Source: Gemmatimonadales bacterium
GTDB taxonomy: Bacteria > Gemmatimonadota > Gemmatimonadetes > Gemmatimonadales > GWC2-71-9
Assembly: GCA_025928645.1 (NCBI GenBank)
Contig: JAICJD010000008.1
Span: forward strand, 1-43,204
Length of the DNA: 43,204 bases
Reading direction: 5' to 3'
Shown here: in pieces, positions 16,105 through 23,854 of the stretch
Numbering within the stretch: position 1 is the first letter of the stretch
How the letters are laid out: the number at the start of each line of letters is the position of its first letter
Notes under the pieces: model-generated
Database searches by the model: none
Told to the model about the DNA's origin: nothing
Seen by the model: only the letters and a program-made list of their open reading frames with translations
Translations under genes and position numbers: made by a program

Positions 16105-16959
16105 GTGCGGCACACGCCGGAGACCACGCTCGAGTCGCTGGTCGCCCGGATCGACGCGGTCGCCCCCGGCGGCACCTCGCCCGACTCGGTGCCGAGCGGG
16201 TTTCCCTCGCTCGACCGGGTGCTGGGCGGCGGCTTCCGCCGGCAGGATCTCGTCGTGCTCTGCGGCGACGTGGGAAGCGGCAAATCGTCGCTCGCCCTCG
16301 CGATGGCCATCCGCGCGGCCCGGGCCGAGGTGCCGACGCTGCTGCTTTCGGGCGAGATGAGCCCGGAGCGCGTGCTCGAGCGCGCGCTCGCCATCGAAGG
16401 CGGCGCGGCCGTCGACGACTTGCGCCAGGGCCGGCTCGATCCAGCCTCGCGGGCGGCGGTGGGCGCCGCGGCGGTGCGGCTCCGCGACACCCCGCTGCTG
16501 CTCCGCCCGCTCGCGGGCGAGCGGTTCGAGGAGGTCACCGCCTCGCTCGAGCAGGTGCCCGGACGGGCGCTCGTCGTGGTGGATTCGCTGCAGCTCACCC
16601 CGGCGCCGCGGCCGGCGGCGCGTCTCGACGAGCGCATAGCCCTCGCGGTGCGGGCGCTCAAGGCGCTCGCAATCGAGCGCAACCTCGCCGTGGTCGCGCT
16701 GGCGCAGCTGCCCGGCCTCCGCCGCGACCGCGCCGACCCGCGGCCCACCGTGGACGACCTCGGGGCGCTCGGCGCTATCAAGCAGAGCGCGGATGTAATT
16801 CTGGCGATTTATCGGGAGGAGATGTACCGGCCGGCCCAGGGCGTGGAGGGGGCGACGGAGCTCATCGTCGCCAAGAACCGGAACGGCCCCACGGGATTCG
16901 TGGACCTGTACTTTCGTCCGCGCATCCTCCGCTTCGAGGACATGCTGGACCCCGCCTGA
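16105..16959 (+). CDS. DnaB C-terminal-domain-like RecA-fold ATPase, without the DnaB N-terminal domain
   Basis: This 284-aa protein matches the helicase half of DnaB: GFPSLDRVLGGGFRRQDLVVL leading to Walker A GDVGSGKSS with Lys60, the H1a-like TLLLSGEMSPERVLER, Walker B ALVVVDSLQL, a LAQLPGL segment and the family's terminal ELIVAKNRNGPTG that supplies the arginine finger. The primase-binding N-terminal domain is absent; only about 30 residues precede the fold. It may be a loader-independent ATPase or a RadA/KaiC-like relative; function is not clear. It follows the 128-aa gene without a gap and converges on a lipoprotein gene 6 nt away. Confidence 0.8.
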   Translation: MRHTPETTLESLVARIDAVAPGGTSPDSVPSGFPSLDRVLGGGFRRQDLVVLCGDVGSGKSSLALAMAIRAARAEVPTLLLSGEMSPERVLERALAIEGGAAVDDLRQGRLDPASRAAVGAAAVRLRDTPLLLRPLAGERFEEVTASLEQVPGRALVVVDSLQLTPAPRPAARLDERIALAVRALKALAIERNLAVVALAQLPGLRRDRADPRPTVDDLGALGAIKQSADVILAIYREEMYRPAQGVEGATELIVAKNRNGPTGFVDLYFRPRILRFEDMLDPA

Positions 16960-16965
16960 TCCGGA

Positions 16966-17379
16966 CTACGAGGCCGGCTTGGCCTTCACGCTGTCCCGGT
17001 GAGGGACCTTGGCGCCGCTGAGCTCGACCATCGTGCCCTTCCCCGCGCCACCATCCCAGATCCGAACCCACATCGGCGGGCCGTCGCGCTCGGCGAAGAG
17101 CACGGTGGCGCCTTCGGGGTCACGCGCGTCGTTCACCAGCCGCCAGCCGCCCTTTTTGAACACCTCGCGATAATAGGCGGTCACGTTATCCACGCTCACC
17201 GGCGTGCGCAGGGTCACCTGCAGCGCCTCGGGGCTGCCCGACCGGTTCACGAACGTGCCGCCGGGCGGCAGCGGAAGGTTGGGCAGGGCATCGCGGACCG
17301 CGATGGTCTTGGGTCCCTTGTCGCCGCACGCCGCGAGGGCGGCGCAGAGGACGAGAACCCGGATTTTTACGGGGATCAT
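16966..17379 (-). CDS. Small lipoprotein of unknown function
   Basis: A 137-aa protein with a lipoprotein signal: basic start MIPVKIRV, hydrophobic core LVLCAALAAC and a lipobox LAAC with the lipidated Cys at about residue 18. The mature part (about 119 aa) contains PLPPGGTFVNRSGSPEALQ and TAYYREVFKKGGWRLV, a compact alpha/beta pattern seen in small envelope proteins, but I cannot name the family. The -35/-10 at 17417-17389 ends close to the ATG, so the mRNA is likely leaderless. It stands alone, divergent from yebC and convergent with the ATPase gene. Confidence 0.75.
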   Translation of the reverse strand: MIPVKIRVLVLCAALAACGDKGPKTIAVRDALPNLPLPPGGTFVNRSGSPEALQVTLRTPVSVDNVTAYYREVFKKGGWRLVNDARDPEGATVLFAERDGPPMWVRIWDGGAGKGTMVELSGAKVPHRDSVKAKPAS

Positions 17380-17388
17380 AGGCCGGGG

Positions 17389-17417
17389 AGAGTAGCGGCC
17401 GGGCCCCTCAGGGTCAA
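17389..17417 (-). promoter_or_regulatory. Sigma-70-type promoter of the lipoprotein gene
   Basis: On the - strand, TTGACC (17417-17412), 17 nt, TACTCT (17394-17389), then 9 nt to the ATG at 17379. Both boxes fit the consensus well, so start of transcription is predicted 0-3 nt before the ATG. Confidence 0.6.
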
Positions 17418-17427
17418 GGTCGGCGGT

Positions 17428-17456
17428 TTGCCGCAAGCGGCTGTCGCGCTTATGTT
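17428..17456 (+). promoter_or_regulatory. Sigma-70-type promoter of the yebC-ruvCAB housekeeping series
   Basis: TTGCCG (17428-17433), 17 nt, TATGTT (17451-17456). The predicted start at about 17463 leaves a leader of about 32 nt with AAGGAG (17482-17487) before ATG 17495. The promoter is back-to-back with that of the lipoprotein, their -35 boxes only 10 nt apart. Confidence 0.6.
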
Positions 17457-17494
17457 TCCGGCGATCAACCTCGCCCGCCTCAAGGAGTTCGGCC

Positions 17495-18244
17495 ATGGCC
17501 GGCCACAGCAAATGGAAGCAGATCAAGCGGAAGAAGGCGGTGACCGATTCCCGCCGCGCCTCCGCCTGGACCAAGATCATCCGCGAGATCACCGTCGCTG
17601 CTCGGGCGGGCGGCGGCGACCCCGGTGGCAACCCCCGGCTCCGGCTCGCGGTGGACGACGCGCGGGCCGTGAACATGCCCAAGGAGAACATCGAGCGGGC
17701 CATCAAGAAGGGCACCGGCGAGCTGGAGGGCGAGACCTACCAGGAGCTGACCTACGAGGGGTACGGGCCCGGCGGGGCCGCGATCTTCATCGAGGCCACC
17801 ACCGACAACCCGAACCGCACCGTGGCCGAGATCCGGCACGCGTTCAGCCGGAACGGCGGCAACCTCGGCGCGACGAACTCGGTCGCCTGGATGTTCGACC
17901 GCAAGGGCCAGATCTACCTCGACGCCTCGAGGCACGGCGAGGACTCCACGCTCGAGGCGGCCCTCGAGGCCGGGGCCGAGGATTTCACCCGCGAAGGGGA
18001 CCAGTACCTCGTGACCACCGCGCCGGCCGACTTCCACGCGGTTCAGGAGGCGCTCCGCGCCAAGGGGATCACGATCGATTCCGCCGAGCTCACCATGGTG
18101 CCCAAGAACACCGTCAAGGTCGAGGGCGCCGACGCCGACCGCATCCTCAAGCTCATGGAGACGCTCGAGGAGCTGGACGACGTTTCCCGCGTGTCGTCCA
18201 ACTTCGATATCGACGCCGCGCAGCTGGCGGAGGCCGAGGCCTGA
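17495..18244 (+). CDS. yebC: YebC/PmpR family protein
   Basis: This 249-aa protein matches YebC closely: MAGHSKWKQIKRKKAVTDS start, RLAVDDARAVNMPKENIERAIKKGTGE, and the C-terminal VEGADADRILKLMETLEELDDV. Family members were described as transcription regulators (PmpR) and more recently as ribosome-associated factors helping synthesis of proline-rich motifs. AAGGAG lies 8-13 nt before the ATG. It is the first gene of a long + strand series; YebC is adjacent to ruvC in many bacteria, as here. Confidence 0.96.
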   Translation: MAGHSKWKQIKRKKAVTDSRRASAWTKIIREITVAARAGGGDPGGNPRLRLAVDDARAVNMPKENIERAIKKGTGELEGETYQELTYEGYGPGGAAIFIEATTDNPNRTVAEIRHAFSRNGGNLGATNSVAWMFDRKGQIYLDASRHGEDSTLEAALEAGAEDFTREGDQYLVTTAPADFHAVQEALRAKGITIDSAELTMVPKNTVKVEGADADRILKLMETLEELDDVSRVSSNFDIDAAQLAEAEA

Positions 18245-18254
18245 GAGCCAACCG

Positions 18255-18767
18255 GTGAAGGTGCTGGGCATCGATCCGGGCACGGCCATCCTCGGGTACG
18301 GCGTCGTCGAGGGCGGCGCGGGGTCGCCTCCCCGGCTGGTCGAGTGCGGCACCCTGACCACCACGGCGCGCGACGCGTTGCCCGCCCGCCTTCGCGTGCT
18401 TCACGACGGCACCAGCGCGCTGCTCTCCCGGCACCTCCCCGACGCGATGGCGGTGGAGACCGCGTTCTACGGCAAGAACGTCCGCACCACCGTGGTGTTG
18501 AGCCACGCGCGTGGTGTCATCCTGCTGGCCGGGGAAGAGGCGGGCGTGGCCGTGGCGGAATATTCGCCGGCGCAGGTCAAGAAGACCGTCGTGGGCCGCG
18601 GCGCGGCGCTCAAGTCGCAGGTGGGATACATGGTGGCGCAGCTGCTCCGGCTCCGGACGCCGCCCGAGCCGGCCGACGCGGCCGACGGCGTCGCCGTGGC
18701 ACTGACCCACCTGCTCATCTCGACCCGGCGCGCCGCGTTCTTCCGCCGCGTCACGGGAGCCACGTGA
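18255..18767 (+). CDS. ruvC: Holliday junction resolvase RuvC
   Basis: This 170-aa endonuclease cuts Holliday junctions as part of RuvABC. The four acidic catalytic residues are in place: Asp7 (GIDPGT), a Glu in AVETAFYGKN, and two Asp in the DAADGVAVALTH segment. Length fits the family. Start is GTG at 18255, 10 nt after yebC; its end overlaps ruvA by 4 nt (GTGA). Confidence 0.95.
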   Translation: MKVLGIDPGTAILGYGVVEGGAGSPPRLVECGTLTTTARDALPARLRVLHDGTSALLSRHLPDAMAVETAFYGKNVRTTVVLSHARGVILLAGEEAGVAVAEYSPAQVKKTVVGRGAALKSQVGYMVAQLLRLRTPPEPADAADGVAVALTHLLISTRRAAFFRRVTGAT

Positions 18768-19363
18768 TCGCCCGGGTGACCGGGGTACTGGCCGAACGCA
18801 CCGGCGACACCATCGTGGTGGAGACCGACGGCGGCGTGGGATACGCCGTGGCGGTGCCGGCGGGTGTCGCCGAGCGGCTGCCGCCGCCGGGCGGCCGCGT
18901 GAGCCTCTTCACCGAGCTGGTGGTGAAGGAGGACGGGTGGTCGCTGTTCGGGTTCGACCGCGCCGCCGAGCGGATGGTGTTTCAGCGGCTGCTCGGCGCG
19001 AGCGGCTTCGGGCCCAAGCTCGCGCTCGCGCTGCTCTCCGCGCTGGGCGCGGAGCGGACGGTACGCAGCATTCTGGCGCGCGACCTGGCCGCGCTCAGCT
19101 CCGTCAGCGGCGTGGGCCGCAAGAAGGCCGAGCGGCTGGTGCTCGAGCTGCAGGACAAGTTCGGCGACATCTCGCTCCAGACTCCCGCGCCCCGCGCGCC
19201 GGGCGGCGACGACGCCGTGCAGGCGCTGGTCGGGCTCGGGTACGGGCCGGGCGCCGCCGACGAGGCCGTTCGCGCGGCCCTGGCCGATGGCGCGCCGAGC
19301 GAGACCTCACAACTGATCCGGCGCGCCCTCCAGCGGCTCGCCGCCGCCCGGGGAGGGCGCTGA
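18764..19363 (+). CDS. ruvA: Holliday junction branch migration subunit RuvA
   Basis: This 199-aa protein begins MIARVTGVLAERTGDTIVVE, the OB-fold domain that binds the four-way junction, followed by FGFDRAAERMVFQRLL and the helix-hairpin-helix VSGVGRKKAERLVLEL, then a flexible linker and the C-terminal UBA-like domain VQALVGLGYGPGAADEAV that contacts RuvB. GTG at 18764 overlaps ruvC. The usual direct ruvA-ruvB junction is interrupted here by a 58-aa gene. Confidence 0.95.
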   Translation: MIARVTGVLAERTGDTIVVETDGGVGYAVAVPAGVAERLPPPGGRVSLFTELVVKEDGWSLFGFDRAAERMVFQRLLGASGFGPKLALALLSALGAERTVRSILARDLAALSSVSGVGRKKAERLVLELQDKFGDISLQTPAPRAPGGDDAVQALVGLGYGPGAADEAVRAALADGAPSETSQLIRRALQRLAAARGGR

Positions 19364-19367
19364 CGTG

Positions 19368-19544
19368 ATGAGCGTGCCCGCCGTGACCGCCGAGTGGAAC
19401 TGCACCCGCTGTGGCACCACCAACCGGAGGCTCGTCCCCGCGGACACCACCAGCACCACCGATCGGTGCATGCACTGCGGCGCGTGGCACATCATCACCC
19501 CCGGCGAGCGGCCCGTGCGGTGGAACGCCCGCCTCAAGGAGTAG
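19368..19544 (+). CDS. Small zinc-ribbon protein between ruvA and ruvB
   Basis: A 58-aa gene too short for routine ORF lists. It encodes [19 protein letters not shown], then CMHCGAWH near residue 36; the two CxxC pairs should bind one zinc ion in a rubredoxin-like or zinc-ribbon fold. GGAGGG at 19351-19356 supports a start at ATG 19368 (GTG 19365 is the alternative). It lies 4 nt after ruvA and 44 nt before ruvB. The function is unknown; the position suggests cotranscription only. Confidence 0.65.
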   Translation: MSVPAVTAEWNCTRCGTTNRRLVPADTTSTTDRCMHCGAWHIITPGERPVRWNARLKE

Positions 19545-19588
19545 CCGGCGCTACCCGCCGGCAACGAGTTCCCATTGAATCGAATCGC

Positions 19589-20617
19589 ATGAACAAGCTG
19601 CAGGTCACCACCCCGGAAGCCCTCCCCGACGAGACCGGCGCCGACGCCGCGCTCCGGCCCTCGCGGCTGGACGAGTTCGTCGGCCAGAGCCAGGTGAAGA
19701 GCTCGCTGCAGATCGCGATCGACGCGGCCAAGGGACGTCGCGAGACGCTCGATCATACGCTGTTCTTCGGCCCGCCCGGTCTCGGCAAGACCACGCTCGC
19801 GATGCTCATGGCGCGCGAGATGGGCGTCCAGCTCCGCACCTCGTCCGGGCCGGTACTCGAGAAGCCCGGCGACCTGGTCGGCCTGCTGACCTCGCTCGGG
19901 CCCGGCGACATGCTCTTCATCGACGAGATCCACCGCATGAAGCCGGCGCTGGAGGAGTTCCTCTATCCCGCGATGGAGGACTTCCGGGTCGACGTCCGGA
20001 TCGCCGAGGGGCCCAACGCCCAGACGATTCCGATGAGCCTCGAGCGGTTCACCCTGATCGGCGCCACGACGCGGTTCGGCCTGCTGACCCCGCCCATGCG
20101 GGCCCGCTTCGGCCTGGTCGAACGGCTCGGCTTCTACCCGGCCGACGAGCTGCAGCAGATCGTCACCCGCTCGGCCGCGATTCTCCGGGTGCCGATGGAC
20201 GAGGCCGGCGCCGCCGAGATCGCCCGGCGAAGCCGGGGCACGCCGCGCGTGGCCAACCGGCTGCTCCGCCGGGTGCGCGACTACGCCCAGGTCAAGGCGG
20301 ACGGCCGCATCACTTCCGCGGTGGCCGACGCCGCCCTGGGCCGGCTCAACGTCGACGAGTTCGGGCTCGACGACATGGATACCCGGATCCTCACGACCAT
20401 CATCGAGAAGTTCGGCGGCGGGCCGGTTGGGCTCGGCACGGTCGCCGTCGCGGTGGGCGAGGACGCCGGCACGCTCCAGGACGTGTACGAGCCGTACCTC
20501 ATCCAGCAGGGCTTCCTCGAGCGGACGCCGCGCGGGCGCTGCGCCACCGCATTGGCGTACCGCCGTTTCGGCCTGACCCCGCCGGCCGGCCCCCAGGCGA
20601 GCATCTTTGACGGTTGA
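19589..20617 (+). CDS. ruvB: Holliday junction branch migration ATPase RuvB
   Basis: This 342-aa AAA+ motor drives branch migration with RuvA. It shows [16 protein letters not shown], Walker [13 protein letters not shown], Walker [11 protein letters not shown], the sensor 1 region [21 protein letters not shown] and the C-terminal winged-helix domain ending near [13 protein letters not shown]. Length is as expected. ATG at 19589 was chosen since the conserved domain follows 25 residues later; the frame is open upstream across the zinc-ribbon gene. queA starts 1 nt after its stop. Confidence 0.96.
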   Translation: MNKLQVTTPEALPDETGADAALRPSRLDEFVGQSQVKSSLQIAIDAAKGRRETLDHTLFFGPPGLGKTTLAMLMAREMGVQLRTSSGPVLEKPGDLVGLLTSLGPGDMLFIDEIHRMKPALEEFLYPAMEDFRVDVRIAEGPNAQTIPMSLERFTLIGATTRFGLLTPPMRARFGLVERLGFYPADELQQIVTRSAAILRVPMDEAGAAEIARRSRGTPRVANRLLRRVRDYAQVKADGRITSAVADAALGRLNVDEFGLDDMDTRILTTIIEKFGGGPVGLGTVAVAVGEDAGTLQDVYEPYLIQQGFLERTPRGRCATALAYRRFGLTPPAGPQASIFDG

Positions 20618-20618
20618 G

Positions 20619-21764
20619 ATGCTCCGCACCGGCGACTTCGACTACGAGCTGCCTCCCGAGCTCGTAGCCCAGGAGCCGCTGGCCGATCGAGCTGCCAGCC
20701 GCATGCTCATGGTGCTGCGGGCCGACCGGCGCGTCGCGGGCGCGGACCGCCGCGCGGGCGCACAGGGCCCTCGGGCCGGCCGGCGCGCCATCGACAGCTT
20801 CCGCCAGCCCGCCATGCTTCCCGGCGACGCCCGGTCGGTGCAGGGCGGCATCCTGGTGGACACGTGGTTTTCCCACCTGCCGTCGCTCATCCCCGCGGGC
20901 GATCTGCTCGTGCTGAACACCACGCGCGTCCGGCACGCCCGTTTCCTCGGCACCCGTGCGTCGGGCGCACCGGCCGAAGTGCTGCTGATTCATCCCGCCA
21001 CGGACCAGAGCTGGATTGCGTTGGGGCGGCCGGGCAGCGCGCTGCAGCCGGGCCGGCGGGTGTGGCTGGGCGACGGCGTGGCGATCGAGACGCTCGAGGT
21101 GCTGCAGGACGGAAACCGGCGGGTGCAATTCGTCGGCGCCACCGCGGACGACGCCATCGCGCGCTTCGGGCGGCTGCCGCTCCCTCCCTACATCACCCGC
21201 GACCCCACCGACGCCGACGAAGAGCGCTACCAGACGGTCTACGCCCGGACCGAGGGCAGCGTGGCCGCGCCGACCGCCGGGCTCCACTTCACCACGGCCC
21301 TGCTCGATGCCCTGTCGGCGAAAGGCGTGGTGGTGACGGGGCTCGATCTGCAGGTCGGACCCGGCACGTTCAAGCCGGTCGACGTGGACGACCCCCGGCA
21401 GCACCCGATGCATCCCGAGCGCTACGAGATCTCGCCGCGGCTTGCCGGGCTGGTCGAGCTGGTTCGGGAACGGGGCGGCCGCGTGTGGGCGGTGGGCACG
21501 ACGGTGGTCCGCGCGCTCGAGAGTGCGGCCCAGCCCGATGGCACCGTGCGCGCCGGCGCCGCCGAGACCCGGCTCCTGATCACGCCGGGCTACTCGTTCC
21601 GCGTGGTCGATCGGCTGCTCACCAACTTCCACCTGCCCCGCTCGACCCTGCTCATGCTGGTGAGCGCGTTCGCCGGCCACGAGCTCGCCATGGCGGCGTA
21701 CGCCCATGCCGTGAGCAAGCGGTATCGGTTCTACTCCTACGGCGACGCCATGGTGATTCTCTGA
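20619..21764 (+). CDS. queA: S-adenosylmethionine:tRNA ribosyltransferase-isomerase, with an internal insertion
   Basis: This 381-aa enzyme makes epoxyqueuosine in tRNA from preQ1 using the ribosyl part of SAM. It has the expected start DFDYELPPELVAQEPLADR, DLLVLNTTRVRHAR, LPLPPYI, GSVAAPTAGLHF, VGPGTFKPV, TNFHLPRSTLLMLV and YRFYSYGDAM. Residues 36-77 form an Arg/Ala-rich insertion absent from E. coli QueA, where this strand-turn is about 10 residues. Reading frame is intact on both sides, so it is not a simple frameshift. It pairs with tgt two genes downstream. Confidence 0.93.
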   Translation: MLRTGDFDYELPPELVAQEPLADRAASRMLMVLRADRRVAGADRRAGAQGPRAGRRAIDSFRQPAMLPGDARSVQGGILVDTWFSHLPSLIPAGDLLVLNTTRVRHARFLGTRASGAPAEVLLIHPATDQSWIALGRPGSALQPGRRVWLGDGVAIETLEVLQDGNRRVQFVGATADDAIARFGRLPLPPYITRDPTDADEERYQTVYARTEGSVAAPTAGLHFTTALLDALSAKGVVVTGLDLQVGPGTFKPVDVDDPRQHPMHPERYEISPRLAGLVELVRERGGRVWAVGTTVVRALESAAQPDGTVRAGAAETRLLITPGYSFRVVDRLLTNFHLPRSTLLMLVSAFAGHELAMAAYAHAVSKRYRFYSYGDAMVIL

Positions 21765-21777
21765 CCCGGAGCGGCGC

Positions 21778-22329
21778 ATGACCTTCGCCAACCCCGCCGG
21801 GGATGCCGCCGCGGCCGCGGTGGCGTACGTCCAGGCGCTGCTCGCGGTGCTGGGCGACCGCGACCCGCTCGAGGTGATGGCGGAGCAGGTAGAGTGGATC
21901 GCGCGGCGCACCGCGGGCCTGGACGAGACCGTTCTCCGCCGGCCCGAGGCGCCCGGGAAGTGGTCGGCGATCGAGGTCGTCCAGCACCTCGCCGATTCGG
22001 ATGTGGTGGCGGCGTGGCGCACCCGCCAGATCCTGACGGTGGACCGCCCGGCGATTCAGGGCTACGACCAGGACGCGTGGGCCCGAGCGCTGGACTACGT
22101 CCACGTGCCGCTCGAGGTGGCCATGGGCCAGCTCCGAGGCATGCGCACCGCGAACCTCCGCGTGTGGCGCTCGCTCACGCGCGACCAGCGGGCGCGGGTC
22201 GGCCTCCACGCGGAGCGCGGGCCCGAGAGCCTCGATCTCCTGCTTCGGCTGATGGGCGGCCACGACCTGGTGCACCGGCGCCAGATCGACCGCGCGCTGG
22301 CCGCGGCCGGCGGCGCGGGCGCGCGGTGA
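21778..22329 (+). CDS. DinB superfamily four-helix protein
   Basis: This 183-aa protein fits the DinB/YfiT-like fold: an APGKWSAIEVVQHLADSD segment with one His, and GGHDLVHRRQIDRAL near the C terminus with two more, the trio that binds a metal in this superfamily. Members include thiol transferases and many proteins of unknown function. It lies between queA (13 nt) and tgt (58 nt) in the same orientation. No direct link to queuosine is known to me. Confidence 0.78.
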   Translation: MTFANPAGDAAAAAVAYVQALLAVLGDRDPLEVMAEQVEWIARRTAGLDETVLRRPEAPGKWSAIEVVQHLADSDVVAAWRTRQILTVDRPAIQGYDQDAWARALDYVHVPLEVAMGQLRGMRTANLRVWRSLTRDQRARVGLHAERGPESLDLLLRLMGGHDLVHRRQIDRALAAAGGAGAR

Positions 22330-22387
22330 GGGCGTCGGTCGGTCTGCTCTTCATCCCGAGCGCCAGCCCCTTCAGCTCCGCGCGCTG

Positions 22388-23509
22388 ATGTTCGAGTTTC
22401 GCCTCGACGCCCGGGACGGCGCCGCCCGCGCCGGCACCCTCACGCTCCCCCACGGCACCGTCGAGACGCCCGCCTTCATGCCGGTCGGCACGCACGGCGT
22501 CGTCCGCGGGCTCAGCGCCGCCGACGTCGCCGGTACCCGCGCGCAGATCATCCTCGGCAACACCTACCACCTGCACCTCCGCCCGGGCGAGGCCGTGATC
22601 CAGGCGATGGGCGGCCTTCACCGCTTCACCACCTGGCCCCGTCCGATGCTCACCGACTCGGGGGGCTTCCAGGTGTTCTCGCTCGAAGGCCTCCGGCGGA
22701 TCGACGAGCATGGCGTGGAGTTCCAGAGCCACGTGGACGGCACGTACCGCACGCTGACGCCCGAGCGCGCCATGGAGATCCAGTCGGCGCTCGGCGCCGA
22801 CATCGCCATGGCGTTCGACCACGTGGTGCCGGGTCAGGCGCCCCGCGAGCTGGCCGGCGAGGGCATGGAGCGCACGCTTCGCTGGCTCGACCGCTGCGTC
22901 CGGCGCCACCGCGAGCTGGCCGATGGGCGCCAGACGCTCTGGCCCATCGTGCAGGGCGGCACCCATGACGACCTGCGGCTGCGCTCGCTCGAAGGGACGC
23001 TGGCGCGGGGGCCGTGGACCGGCATCGCGGTGGGCGGCCTGTCGGTCGGCGAGCCCAAGCCCGTGATGCACCGCGTGCTCGAGACCCTCGAGCCGGTCCT
23101 GCCCCGCGAGATGCCCCGTTATCTTATGGGTGTCGGTTTCCCGGCCGACCTGCTCGAGGGGATCGCACGAGGCGTGGACCTGTTCGACTGCGTGGCCGCC
23201 ACCCGCAACGGGCGGCACGGCACCGCCTGGCTCCCGACCGGCCGGATCAACGTGCGCGGCGCCGCGCTCAAGGGCTCCACCGAGCCGCTCGACGCCGAGT
23301 GCGACTGCGAGACCTGCCGCACCTACCCGCGCGGCTACCTCCGGCATCTCTTCGTCGTCGAGGACATGCTCGGTCTGCGGCTGATCTCGCTGCACAACAT
23401 TCGGTTTCTGGTCCGGCTCGGCGAACAGGCCCGAGCCCACATCCTGGCGGGGACGTTCCAGGGCTGGAGCCGCGAGTGGCTCCGCCGCTACCACGCGCGG
23501 GCCGCGTGA
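22388..23509 (+). CDS. tgt: Queuine tRNA-ribosyltransferase (tRNA-guanine transglycosylase)
   Basis: This 373-aa enzyme swaps guanine-34 for preQ1 in GUN-anticodon tRNAs. Motifs in order: MPVGTHGVVRGLS, NTYHLHLRPG, LTDSGGFQVFSL with the acid residue, AFDHVVPG, LWPIVQGG, GIAVGGLSVGE, RYLMGVGFP, LFDCVAATRNGRHGTA with the nucleophile Asp, and the zinc site CDCETC with a third Cys-His later in LHN. The chain is complete. I see no ribosome binding site before ATG 22388, so it may be read by coupling; 58 nt separate it from the DinB-like gene. Confidence 0.95.
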   Translation: MFEFRLDARDGAARAGTLTLPHGTVETPAFMPVGTHGVVRGLSAADVAGTRAQIILGNTYHLHLRPGEAVIQAMGGLHRFTTWPRPMLTDSGGFQVFSLEGLRRIDEHGVEFQSHVDGTYRTLTPERAMEIQSALGADIAMAFDHVVPGQAPRELAGEGMERTLRWLDRCVRRHRELADGRQTLWPIVQGGTHDDLRLRSLEGTLARGPWTGIAVGGLSVGEPKPVMHRVLETLEPVLPREMPRYLMGVGFPADLLEGIARGVDLFDCVAATRNGRHGTAWLPTGRINVRGAALKGSTEPLDAECDCETCRTYPRGYLRHLFVVEDMLGLRLISLHNIRFLVRLGEQARAHILAGTFQGWSREWLRRYHARAA

Positions 23510-23518
23510 GGAGAGGGC

Positions 23519-23854
23519 ATGCTTCAGGGGACGGCGGCATCGGGTGGTCTTCCGTTGTGGGGGCTCATCCTCCAGATGGGCGCCATCGGCCTGGTGTTCT
23601 ACTTCCTCATCCTGCGCCCGTCCGGCCAGGCGAGGAAAAAGCACGCGCAGCTGCTCGGCAACCTGAAGAAGGGCGACGAAGTGATGACCAGCGGCGGGAT
23701 CATCGGCAAGGTGCGCGACATCAAGGAAGTCGAAGCGGAGGGCGCCAAGGAGACCCGGGTGACGGTGGAGAGCGGCACCGCCAGCCTGATCATCGAGCGC
23801 TCGCGCATCGTGCGCATCGGGGGCCCGAACGTGCCCGGAGCTCCCGGCCGATGA
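23519..23854 (+). CDS. yajC: Preprotein translocase subunit YajC
   Basis: This 111-aa inner-membrane protein has one transmembrane helix (about residues 18-36, IGLVFYFLILRPSGQARKK) and a cytosolic part with LGNLKKGDEVMTSGGIIGKV and VTVESGTASLIIERSRI, all typical of YajC. In E. coli it joins SecD and SecF; neither is in this window. It is preceded by GGAGAG 3-8 nt before the ATG. Its end overlaps def by 4 nt. Confidence 0.94.
   Translation: MLQGTAASGGLPLWGLILQMGAIGLVFYFLILRPSGQARKKHAQLLGNLKKGDEVMTSGGIIGKVRDIKEVEAEGAKETRVTVESGTASLIIERSRIVRIGGPNVPGAPGR

Noticed and set aside
20607-20618. TTG at 20607 as the start of queA
   Set aside because: It would overlap ruvB by 11 nt; ATG 20619 directly precedes the conserved N terminus and lies 1 nt after the ruvB stop.
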